The notes under the pieces: model-generated
What the model saw: the letters and a program-made list of their open reading frames with translations, nothing else
Databases searched by the model: none
Told to the model about the DNA's origin: nothing
Program-made: the position numbers and the translations under genes
Assembly (NCBI GenBank): GCA_036971615.1
Contig: JAYKKR010000049.1
Coordinates: forward strand, 124,001-188,000
Length of the DNA: 64,000 nucleotides
Source of the DNA: Amyloporia xantha
Taxonomy: Eukaryota > Basidiomycota > Agaricomycetes > Polyporales > Adustoporiaceae
Reading direction: 5' to 3'
In this document: piece after piece, positions 43,311 through 53,875 of the stretch
How positions within the stretch are numbered: position 1 is the first letter of the stretch
How the letters are laid out: each line of letters begins with the position of its first letter

Positions 43311-46300
43311 ATGGTCGCTGCTCCCAAGAAGAGGTCTCTCAAAATCAGCCGTGCTCTCAAGACCGCAGCTCGTCTACCTGCACGCGTGTCCGGCGGCAGG
43401 GGCAGTGGCAGGAACACCTTCTCGCCCCTCCCTGGCGAGGTCCCCGTCGTACTCCTCCGCGTCCAAGTCCTTGGCTGCAAGAATCTCGTAGCCAAGGACA
43501 AGAATGGCTTCAGTGATCCGTACGTTTCTCTACAGCGATGTGCCCCTTCCAGATCCTCTCCGGTCGACTGATGCTGCGCTCCAGCTTCGTGGTCGTATCT
43601 CTGCTGAGAGATAGGCATCAGACACCGGTCATCAAACGAAACCTCAATCCCACCTATTCCTCCAAGGACGCTACCTTCGACTTTCCTATATATTTGTCTC
43701 TCGCCGACAGACTCGGTGTTGTTGAATTCGTCGTGTGGGATAAGGATGTGCTCCGGAAAGACTACCTCGGTGAAGCCAACATTCCCTTGGAAGACTGGTT
43801 CAGAGACCAGAACGCTTTCTCGTTTCATGATTCCAACAACAAGGTAAATCCGTTCGTTCCACTTCGAGTACCGCTCTCAAACCCTTCACTTTCAGCCTAT
43901 CAATGCGCCGATCGTCTCAACACGTCTATCCACGCCTGCGACAGGGACCATTCAGGTCAAGCTCGGTTTCGTGCCCTCGACAAGTCATGAGTCTATTGTC
44001 GACTACGGCGAGATATTCTCTGAACTCGTCAAGCGCTCCCGGCCGAGTCTCGTCTCCGCGCCTCCGGTACGGAAGTCTCGCTACGCTGATGCGAACTATG
44101 GTCTGACACACACATTCTCAGACTGAGGGAATTGGCACTATTCGTTCGCACCAAATGGGACCTGAGTATCAAGATGACGGTCTCACGTCAGATGACGCCG
44201 AGTCCAGCGACGAAGAGGAGGAAGACGTTCAGGGCCTCGGTCAGATATTCGCTCCTCCACCGCTAACGGGTTTGTCTATTGCACAGCCGTACCCCTCCCC
44301 AGCTATCGATACCCCCACTACGCCGACGCAGCCGTCACCTACGAGTGCGAAGACGCCCGTCGCGCCGAAACCACCATCTCCGTCGTTCAAGAGTATACCC
44401 AGGATATTCCCCCGGAGATCAAATTCAGGCAAGATACCCCTCGCTGATCCTTTGCCAAGTCCAATAATGGCATCGTCCGCAAGTTCACCGGGGAACATGT
44501 CACCTGGCGCTTCTGGCAGTTCGACGCCCCTCGCGCGGCCGAGTGTGGCATCGAGAGCAAAGTTCCGGAAGTCGTGGGGTGGGAGCAAGCAGAAAGACTT
44601 CAACTTTTCTGCTGCGAACGACATACTCGGCATTGTCATGCTCGAGATCTCCAGCGCGAATGATCTCCCGAAGCTGAAGAACAGTAGGCCTATGTTTGTC
44701 AGACGTATAGAACCAAGGCTAATCCTGATTGTGCCGTACAGTGACGCGGATGGGATGGGACATGGATCCTTTTGTAGTAGTGTCATTCGGCAAGAAGGTC
44801 TTCCGTACGCGTGTCATTCGTCACTCGCTCAACCCGAATTGGGACGAGAAGCTGCTTTTTCACGTCCGTCGTTACGAGACAGCGTTCAAGGTGCAGCTTA
44901 CGGTACTCGACTGGGATAAGCTTTCGTCGAATGACTATGTTGGGGATGCCAGCTTCAACGTTTCCGAGCTGCTTGCGAACGCACCGCAGAAGGACGATAC
45001 GACTGGGCTTTATCCGGACGATGTGGATGGCTCGCATCCTATGCATGAGTTCAAACTTCCGCTGACTACTGCTAAGGAGATGCCGTGGGAGGCCAAGCAT
45101 AAACCGGTACTCGTAGTTCGGTGGGTTTTCGGCCTCTTATCTGTCTGAAGACAGGCTGAACATCCGTACAGTGCCAAGTATCAGCCATATGATGCCCTTC
45201 GACAACGATTCTGGCGGCAGTATCTCAAGCAATACGATCCTGACGATGCTAATGTGCTATCTCACGTCGAGTTGACTTCGATGCTGGACTCACTTGGATC
45301 AACACTATCTCGCGATACCGTTAACTCGTTCTTCACGCGTTTCGGCAAGAAGCCTCGAGAAGACCTGCTGACCATTGACGAGGCCATCCAATGTCTCGAG
45401 ACAGAGCTTTGTCGTCCCCGCAGCGAAAAGAAGCTCATCGATCCCGAAGAGAGTGCATTCGACTCTAGTGCTCCCGTCACACCCGCTGCAATGAACGGAA
45501 ACGGATTCGAGCATCAGCTGAGCCTCAACCTCGACAAATTGGACTTCTCTGGACCCCCGTTGGATATACCAGGATTGACTTCTGCGTCCGACAATGAGCT
45601 GTTGTACAAGCCTGCCCCACCGCCGCCACATCAGACCGAACCGATGCAACAGCCTCTCGTCGAAGTCGCTCGTTTGCCTAGTTCGCATTCGGCATCTGCG
45701 CTAAATGGCCCGCTTCTTCGGCAGACATCGGACTCGTCGTCAGACCCGGAAGATTCATCAGGGTCTAACGGCTCGGGCTCGGGCTCTAACCAGTCAAATC
45801 CCGCCGATGACTTGTTCGAGCGTGTCATTAACATCAAAGCATGTCCTCTGTGCCATCGACCGCGACTTAGCTCGAAGGGCGAGGTCGACATCGTGACGCA
45901 CATCGCAATGTGCGCGAGCCAGGACTGGACTACTGTCAATCGGATCATGGTAGGCAACTTCGTCACTGCGAGTCAGGCACAGCGCAAGTGGTACACGAAG
46001 GTGATTACGAAGGTATCCAGTGGCAACTACAAACTTGGGGCGGTCAGTCTCCCGTTCATACACAGTGTACTCCGATTAGAGTGTTGATCAGAACTGGTTT
46101 GTATAGAACTCTGCTAACATCATCGTCCAAAATCGGCTCACAGGGCAACTGGAGGAAGAGAAAATGCAGGTGTACGTTCGGCTCGGCATCCGGTTGCTTT
46201 ACAAGGTATTCCACTCTATCGTGTTTCCCGGAGTTGGCTGACCGTCTTGACTCTGATAGGGCTGGAAGAGCAGGATGGAGGGTGCACGAGGTCAGCGAGG

Positions 46301-47377
46301 GCTGCTTGGAAGCCTAGTTCTTGATTAACGGCTTCAGTGTAGCTCGGCGCCTCCTCAGGTCGATGTCAATAAAACAAGGGATCAAGTACGACTCACCTGA
46401 GTCAGTCAAAGACATACCGGGCTTTGTTACCTTCCACAATCTGAACGTTGATGAGATTGCGGAGCCGTTGAATTCATTCAGTACGTGCGCGACATTACTG
46501 CTGGTGACGAAATTACACTAACCTCTCGCAGAAACCTTCAATCAATTCTTCTATAGGCAAGTGCATGTCGAGCTCATATCTCCGGCATGCTGACGGCTCA
46601 GGCCTACTCTAGGAAATTGAAGCCAAGTGCAAGACCGACAGAATGCCCCAATGATCCATATAGACTGGTCAGTGGGGCCGACTGCCGCTTGATGGTATTC
46701 GAGACCGTCAGCGAGGCGACTCGTTTGTGGATTAAGGGTCGAGAATTCACCGTCTCTCGGTTGCTTGGAGACCGATACCGAGCCGAATGTGACCGCTTTG
46801 CCGGTGGTGCTCTGTGTATATTTCGACTGGCACCACAGGACTACCACCGTTTCCACTGCCCGGTCGACGGTACCATCGGTCCCATGAGTTCCATAGCCGG
46901 GGAATACTATACCGTCAATGTAAGAATCGATGTATTGCGGGTTGTGGTACGTTTTATTGATCCATCCGACAGCCTCAAGCTATTCGCACCGCTCTTGACG
47001 TGTATGGCGAGAATGTACGGAAGGTCGTACCCATCGATAGCCCTCAGTTCGGTCGTGTCATGGCCGTTTGCATTGGAGCGATGATGGTTGGCAGTATCAA
47101 AACAACAGTGCAAGAGGGTGAACGAGTGGTGAGAGGGCAAGAGCTCGGGTACTTTGCATTTGGTACGTTGGCTGTTCAGCGGTCGGATTGCCTATCACTG
47201 AGGTCTGTCTGATCAGGCGGGTCAACGATCGTCGTTTTGTTCGAGAAGGGTATCGTGGAATGGGATGAGGATCTATTGATCAACAGCAGAGCTTGTTTGG
47301 AAACCCTCGTCCGTGTGGGTATGGGTATTGGTCGCAGTCGCCGGACACCGTCGGAAATTTCTCCTCGCACTAGTTGA
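43311..47377 (+). CDS. PSD2: C2-domain phosphatidylserine decarboxylase (Psd2 type)
   Basis: Thirteen exons (43311-43519, 43585-43843, 43896-44066, 44122-44683, 44742-45120, 45172-46042, 46107-46205, 46260-46290, 46343-46480, 46532-46556, 46613-46919, 46973-47162, 47217-47377) give 1133 aa with every phase consistent. Two C2 domains occur: one near residue 50 ([24 protein letters not shown]) and one near residue 380 ([16 protein letters not shown] ... [11 protein letters not shown]). A C-terminal decarboxylase domain carries [23 protein letters not shown] and the self-cleavage site [13 protein letters not shown], whose Ser becomes the pyruvoyl group. An EF-hand-like stretch ([17 protein letters not shown]) lies between. 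The enzyme makes phosphatidylethanolamine from phosphatidylserine in the endomembrane system. The intron at 46557-46612 begins with GC instead of GT. Confidence 0.92.
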
Positions 47378-47788
47378 GAATCATGGTTGGATGCGCGTTT
47401 TTGATTATTGGAAGGCCAAGGATTTGAGTCCTCATATTTGTATCGTTACACTATTCCGTCAGTTACTTTCCTGAAGTTCTGCTTTGAATATCACCGTCGC
47501 GGTCGGACTTATGATCTCCCTACTACTTGATAGTTGGAGTTGTGAGTCTTTGCTCGTGAAGTCAAGCATTTCAGAGTGGACATTCAGCGTATGGCTGTAT
47601 CCAAAAAAGGTGTAGGTACAGTGTATCCCGTTAACCCTGTATGGACGCTTGCCCCGCCGTCCGCGAGCAGCATGTCTCGTCCTGTACGGGGAGCGTGGGC
47701 GGCGTTTGTTCAAGGATCACACACGGTCTGCTTTGCACTGAAAACGGGGCATCATCACCTGTCATGTGATGCATGCGGACCCAGGTGG

Positions 47789-48125
47789 ATCGTATACAGC
47801 TCCCTGCCCAAACCAGAGGTTCACCGGGCCTGGAGCATGCTCGTCATCTATCAAGCATCGCTAAGTGATCGGTCGAGGCTGCGTATGTATGCTTGCTCGT
47901 CCGTCGGCCTGGCTCATCTGTGATCTACCGTTTGTAGCCTGCGGCGCACACGAGAGATGGCCGAGACTCCATATTGGATACTGGAAGCCGCAGATAGGAA
48001 ATCCGGTATTGCTTATAGGGAACTGAGAACGGGGATGAGAGCGAGGACGAGGGCCAAGAGTACGGGTCCATGAGTGCAGAATCATGGGGATACACTCACA
48101 GGTGAGTTCGTACATTATATAGGGT
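47789..48125 (+). repeat. Dispersed repeat, copy A
   Basis: From GATCGTATACAGCTCCCTGC to ATACACTCACAGGTGAGTTC this ~335-bp block matches copy B near 53.55 kb at most positions, including GACTCCATATTGGATACTGG. It begins about 410 bp after the decarboxylase stop codon. Confidence 0.8.
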
Positions 48126-48400
48126 TTTCGTAACTGGGTTGGGGTACACTTACCTGTTGAACGATCAGTTTCCAACTATAGTAGTCGCACTTCCATACTT
48201 GGTAGTCAGTACTTACTCATTTCTATGATGTTCTATGACATTCCATAGTATGTTCTTGTCTTACTTCATAGGCTCCACTTTCTTACTAAGAAATCTCCAC
48301 TATGATTTCATTATGACTTCATATCTTACTAAGATATTCTATAGGTTTCTAGATACGATTATATAGGGTTTTCGTAACTGGGTTGGGGTACACTTACCTC
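48113..48400. repeat. Pair of 42-bp direct repeats flanking ~200 bp
   Basis: ATTATATAGGGTTTTCGTAA and the following 22 bases occur at about 48113 and again at about 48359 without visible change. The DNA between them is AT-rich and non-coding. This could be a recent duplication or the long target copies of an insertion. Confidence 0.75.
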
Positions 48401-48599
48401 CCTAGTTATATACTCCCCCGGAATCGGACCCGATTCCGACTGAGGCGAGGCCACGCGGGAACTGAGGCCCCCATAAAAGGCAAGAGGCCGGCAGAAAGAG
48501 TGAGTCTGTAAGCCAGATTGAATTTGGTCGACGACGATATTCATGGCCAAGTGAGCATTTTGTACGGCTTTTCTGAGGCCAATGCTGACAAATGGCAGG

Positions 48600-48740
48600 A
48601 GAGGCACTGAGGCTTGCCTGATTTGGTAATGAGGCGCCTCTGAGGCACTGAGGCTTACCATATATGGCAATGAGGCGCCTCAGAGGCCACTGAGGCTTAC
48701 TATATTGGGTAATGAGGCGCCTCTCAGGCAGCCTCAGGAG
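48600..48740. repeat. Tandem repeat built on the palindrome GAGGCGCCTC
   Basis: The perfect 10-bp palindrome recurs at 48631, 48672 and 48714, embedded in units of about 41 bp (CACTGAGGCTTACC ... GGTAAT). Confidence 0.8.
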
Positions 48741-48819
48741 ATGAATTTCTGCCGACGACGGTATTCATGGGTGCGTGGAAACTTTAATCTTCATAAACAG
48801 TTTGTCTGCAATAATATCC

Positions 48820-49245
48820 ATTTGTTTTCTTTTACTTTCTTATGTCAATTCAATTACAATATATTGTGATTAAAGCCAGACATTGAGATGATTATTAGCT
48901 TATTGAATCAAACTCCAAGACTGTTACTCAACATGAATACCTTCTGTCTATAAGGCTTCCATCAATAAGTGAAAGTCATATGCTCTGTCTGAATAAAGGG
49001 AGCAAATATCATCATAAGCTTTGCCTTCAATGATACCAACTTTTTTCTTCACACTTTCTTATGCAAATTGAGGCATTCAAATATAAAGTGTCATATATGA
49101 TTGAGATTAAAGCCAGCATTGCACTCCAACCTTCTTACTTGATATGAATAGCTGCTGTCTGTGAAGGTTGGTTCAATATTATCATATGCACATAGACTGC
49201 ATATGCCACTTTCAAAGGGACTAGCCCACTTGGGATTTAGAATAA
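48820..49245. repeat. Two diverged tandem units of ~220-240 bp, AT-rich
   Basis: ACTTTCTTATG (48834, 49053) and ATTAAAGCCAG (48869, 49106), followed by ATATGAATA-type and CTGTCTRT words, recur in the same order. Confidence 0.55.
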
Positions 49246-49259
49246 TGTTGCAGGGTAAT

Positions 49260-49850
49260 AAGTGAGTACTGTGAATTAAAGGCCACTGGAGTGATTGAAA
49301 GAAAATATATTACAATAAGGTGCACAAATATGATTCATAATTGGTGAGACACATATGAGGTAGACTGAAGGTGAGGATAGTAGTGATAATAAATATGAGA
49401 TGGAATATGAGATAGTGAATGAGGTGGTTCAAGATACATAGGAGGTTTGAGAGACAAGACAGACATGAATGTATTTGAGTGAGATATGATTGAGAGTGGT
49501 GGATAGTAAGGGGAGATAGTGAGAGAGAGTAATGTGAAGATAATGAATTGCAGGAGTGGAAAAGATTGAGTATTTGTGATAAGAGTGAGGAGTAAGACAA
49601 AGGGTATGATTGAGAGAGATGGAATTAAAGTAATATGATAAGTGAGTGTGTATTGAAGTAGTTGGAGGGAATATTGAATAAAGATATTGGTTGGAGTGAG
49701 GGTGGTTGAGTGGGAGTATTGGGTGATATAAGATAATAAGAGAGAAATTGAGTGAGTTATAAGTGAGTATTGGAGTGGATAGAAAGTAATATGAAGGTGA
49801 GTCAGGAGGAATAATAAGGTGGAGGTAGAATATATAGTATAGATGAGTTG
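49260..49850 (+). other. Strand-biased purine-rich block
   Basis: The plus strand is dominated by A and G (GAGTGAGATATGATTGAGAG is typical) for about 600 bp, with few C residues. The block gives an apparent minus-strand Ser/Leu/His frame that is not a gene. Confidence 0.6.
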
Positions 49851-50139
49851 GATATTAGGTTAGGTGGTGGAGCGACGAAGCGACGACTGAGATATGGGAG
49901 CCGAAGGCGACCTTATCGAAGGAAGTTGCTGAGGAGCGGGGGACAGAGCTGGGCAATGAGGTGCTGGGGATCCAACACCGACCCATTTCGTCTTTATAGA
50001 CTCATCAGGCCCTTGCTTAGTCAAGCGAGAATTACCTCGCATCGTACGACTTTGAAAAGTGGTACGACGGCATAATATCTTATTAATAGTTGCCGACGAG
50101 ACCGAGCCAATAGCATTATCCCGCTATCGGGTGGACTCG

Positions 50140-50360
50140 GACTATGATGTCATTGTCTAGACCTGTCCCCTATAAATAGGAGTGACGTCATTCCGACGGA
50201 GGTCCGCCGGTCCGATAAGTCACCGAAGTAGCCGAGCCGGTGCATGTGATTCATGCAATCACATGTGCCACCCCTGACGTCATGGCCTAGGCGGGCGTAG
50301 ATCATGACGTCATCGAGCGCGTATATTAGACGCCCCATGTCACGTGACTAAGTCACGTTA
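50140..50360. promoter_or_regulatory. LTR-like promoter block with CRE palindromes and TATA box
   Basis: TGACGTCA occurs at 50183, 50275 and 50305, with TGATGTCA at 50145. A TATA box (TATAAATA) stands at 50171. GTCACGTGAC is at 50339, and a 9-bp inverted repeat (ATGTGATT/AATCACAT) is at about 50243-50266. There is no downstream gene, so this may be the U3 part of an LTR or a relic promoter. Confidence 0.45.
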
Positions 50361-50403
50361 CCCCGGCGCTAATTGCATTAAGGACTACGCACCTGGCCCG
50401 GAC

Positions 50404-50537
50404 CGTTAGGTCCGTTAGGTTAGGTTCGGTTAGGTTACTATTTTAATTATGACATCAATTAGTCAGCAGTATTGTATTTCCGATTAAGGAATGTACATAC
50501 GGTTAGGTTAGGTTCTGGTTAGGTTAAATTAGGTAAA
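50404..50537. repeat. Two clusters of GGTTA/TTAGGT repeats
   Basis: GTTAGGTTAGGTTCGGTTAGGTT (about 50414-50437) and a second cluster (50501-50537) resemble degenerate telomere-like DNA, but the unit is TTAGGT and the arrays are short. Confidence 0.5.
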
Positions 50538-51737
50538 ACACCTCGGTTAATACCGTCTGTGGTGTACACAGAAACCGTAGTACTTACAAGATATTGCAAG
50601 TGAGGTAGCGAAAGAGTTGCTGATCTCCCCCCTTCCCAAATGGCTGAAAGACACCAGATGAGAGCTCGTGAGGAACTACCATTCGAATCGCGGGCTGCCA
50701 GTTACAGCACATGAAATTATCAGTTATACAACGGTCGCAGGACTGCCGCACAGGGTCAGTTCATCCATAAGAGTAGTCGTAGTACCCTCCCCCCATGCAT
50801 CAGAGACATCCGCAAGCGGCACCGCCAAAGAGAGGCACAGGCCCAGTTATGCGCCTTCCACACTTCTGAGAATGTAAAGGAGACCGCCAACGGGCGAACA
50901 GAATAGTCTCCAGAGTATAACAAATAAAAGCCACATGCTGGCTGACTCGCTAGCAGACGCATTTCCGCTGCTTTCAGAATTGGGGGCTACAGTTTTCACC
51001 ACCCAACCTTACTAACAACTACTAGTGCGCCCACCCGAATGGGTCCGGCGAGTGACGGTGCAGATATATGGTATCTTCATCAGAAACCCCAGAGACTTCC
51101 TCCGGCTGATTGAAGGGCAACTGCGAACCGCCTACCCATATGCCAGCTGCCGAATGGTCCATTCGGCACTTCCCGTACTCTCCCGTCCTGCCCTCTATCA
51201 ATTCCGCACCGTTCGCCCTCGGAACACCCTCAATCGAAAGCCCGACATCCTATCTACCGTTCGCAAAAGGGGCGAAGGTGCGCGGATCAGCCATTCGCCG
51301 CCGGCGGCAACCGCAATCAGAGGTATGTCACGGGACGGCGTCGCGCGCAATGTCCCTCTTGCGACTTCCGCATCCCGTTCCCCTTCGCCACCGACTCGCT
51401 TGCGACTCGTAGCTATGGGTCGTAGCTTGCTTTCGCAAGTTACCCCGTAGCAGTCGCAAGCGGCGTTGTCGAGATATGCTCGGGACAACTCAAGCCGCCA
51501 AGCGCCCGTGCCACACCCGCCCGACAACTCGGACCTGGGTCGTTGACCACAACCTCCAGCACGCGCCGGACCGTTTGCGACTCGCGTGTATGGGCTGTCG
51601 GCCTCGCCTTAAGGTGTTTCAGAGGGAGGACGGTGTGGAGAATGACTGGCAGACGAGGGACAGCACGCAGGGTGGCAGGCATGCAGGGCCTCAGGTATGT
51701 ACTCAGTCTCTCCTGCCTGTTGCGCGCACCCGACTGC

Positions 51738-52150
51738 CAATGTGAGCCGTGTATTTACACGCTCAGCATTGGTTAGACGGTTTTTATTTTGAGCAGGGAC
51801 CCTATGGCGACATACACCACCCGCCCACTGCCTCTCTCTCGCACGCCCAGTGCGCTGGGGTGGCATGGCCTGCACCGCTCGCCCCTCCCCCGCTACTGAG
51901 TTCCTTCACCTGACTGTGCGAGCCGTGTATTTACACGCTCAGCATCGGTTGGATGGGTTTCTTTTTGAGCAGGGTACCTACGGCACGACACACCACCGTC
52001 CGCCCGTTGACTACCTCTCGCCCTGGTGCGCCCCCAGTCTGGGTTCATCTCCTCCTGCACTATCTACTCCCTTCGTCTCACCGTGCAAGCCATGTACTCA
52101 CACACTCGGCACTCTCTCGGGGTGTCTTTGACTGAACACGACGTACTTGG
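51738..52150. repeat. Three imperfect ~170-180-bp repeats
   Basis: AGCCGTGTATTTACACGCTC is found near 51745 and 51920, and a diverged form (AGCCATGTACTCACACACTC) near 52088. The following sequence (TTTTTGAGCAGGG, CACACCACC) is shared between the first two. Confidence 0.7.
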
Positions 52151-53550
52151 CAACATCACTAACAGGCTGTATGCTTCTCGCCGACACGCGCCCCCTTGTG
52201 CGCATTATGCACTGCAGAGACGTCCCTCCCGCATACGGCCCAGTCATCCCGAGCAGCATTTACTCTATTCATCCATGTTGTACTGTCAACTTTGCTCATC
52301 CATAATCCTGCTGTCACGGTATTACTCATACTCAGTTGTGAAGCCTGCAGCACCATAGCAATCACTCGGTGTGGATCTCAGCACCGGTCATGACACCCTC
52401 GCTGTCCGTTCATGCTGCACACTGGCATCTGCACACAAGTATGATCGGGCAAAGGAATGCTACGCTGTACGACTTGCTTATCCCTGTATGTTCTTCATAC
52501 GCACTCTCTGTCAACATGTCCGGGCTCTCTCTACTCGCATTTCAAGTTGCTCGATCTCCCTCTTCTCTTCTGTATACCCTCTTCGTGCCCTCTATCTTGC
52601 CCGGTCTGCTCTTATGCTTTGTTCCTCGCATTCTCTCAACTGTCACAAATCGATCGAAGTCGTTGCCAATGATGATACATCTACCTGAACCTGCATGAGG
52701 CAGGCCAAAGGTGGAGATTAGGCTGATAAATAGCAGGTCAGGACGGTCAGCCAGAGCTATATGTTCCAACTGGGCACGTACTAGTTGATTGGTTGTGGAA
52801 TGAGTCGGCGCGCGTGGACAGAGCAGGGGGGGAGCCAGTGTAGAGTAAATTGTGTGAACAGCGCGAGCAGTGAAGAGGGACATATAGGTGAGTCTATATC
52901 TCGCTGGCTCCGACCGCCTTCATTGCTAGCGTCGTTCGCAGATAGATGCATGTCTGCTGTACACTAGAAGGTCTCGACATAGACTCTCTGCAGTAATATC
53001 ACTAGAGTCTAACTGCCGAGTGTTTGCGTGCCCTCAAAGACTCCATCCACCCCGTGTCCGTCTATTCCCATGCAGTGTGCTATCTTTAAGCTATCTACGG
53101 TCCTACGGACGCGCTCTGCGTGCCAGAGCCCGCTTCTCTGTCCCACGACGCTCATGTGGACTTTGTTTCAAGGATGCGCACGCCTGGTTAGCCAGACATG
53201 AAAGCTCGAGGCGCTAACCCAGCGCTGGTAAGCAGCGGTGTCTTCTCTTTGATACATACAGACTCTTACAGCACCTCCCGTACCGCTTTCTGCAGGTAGT
53301 GTCTTGCCCCATCTAACAATGGGCTGGCAGCAACTTCTGTCATCCGGTCGACAATCTCGCAATGTCCGCTTCGGACTAAGCGGTGGTACCGTCCGTTGAA
53401 TGACGTGCACGCGGCCCCTCTGCTGGTGGTGATGGTGTTCGAACTTCGCACTGCTCGGCAACGGTCAAGGCCCTAGCGCTGGAGCGAGAGTGCAAAGGTG
53501 AGCACTGTGCTTTCCTCTTTCTGTCGGGTGATGCTTGTGGACTTAGGTAG

Positions 53551-53875
53551 ATCGTACACGGCTCTCTACTCAAACCAGAGGTTCACCAGGCCTGGAGTAT
53601 CCTCGTGATCTACATACGCAATCAAGCATCGCTAAGCGATCGGTCAAGGCTGCGCATGTACCCTTGCTCGTCCATCCGCTTGGCTCATTTGTGGTCTACC
53701 GTTTGCAGTCTACGGTGCGCACGAGAGAGGGCCGAGACTCCATATTGGATACTGGAAGCCACAGATAGGAGATCTGGTATTGCTTATTGGGAACTGGGTA
53801 TGTGGATGAGAGCGAGGACGAGGACGAGGACGAGGGCCAATACACTCACAGGTGAGTCCGTACATTTCATAGTGC
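53551..53875 (+). repeat. Dispersed repeat, copy B
   Basis: This is the second copy of the 47.79-kb repeat, in the same orientation, ending in ACACTCACAGGTGAGTCCGT. It lacks ~40 bp present in copy A before the end and has an expanded GAGGAC run. A short AC microsatellite follows at 53940. Confidence 0.8.

Noticed and set aside
49310..49600. 96-aa Ser/Leu/His-rich minus-strand frame
   Set aside because: It is produced by the purine bias of the plus strand; no splice or motif support.
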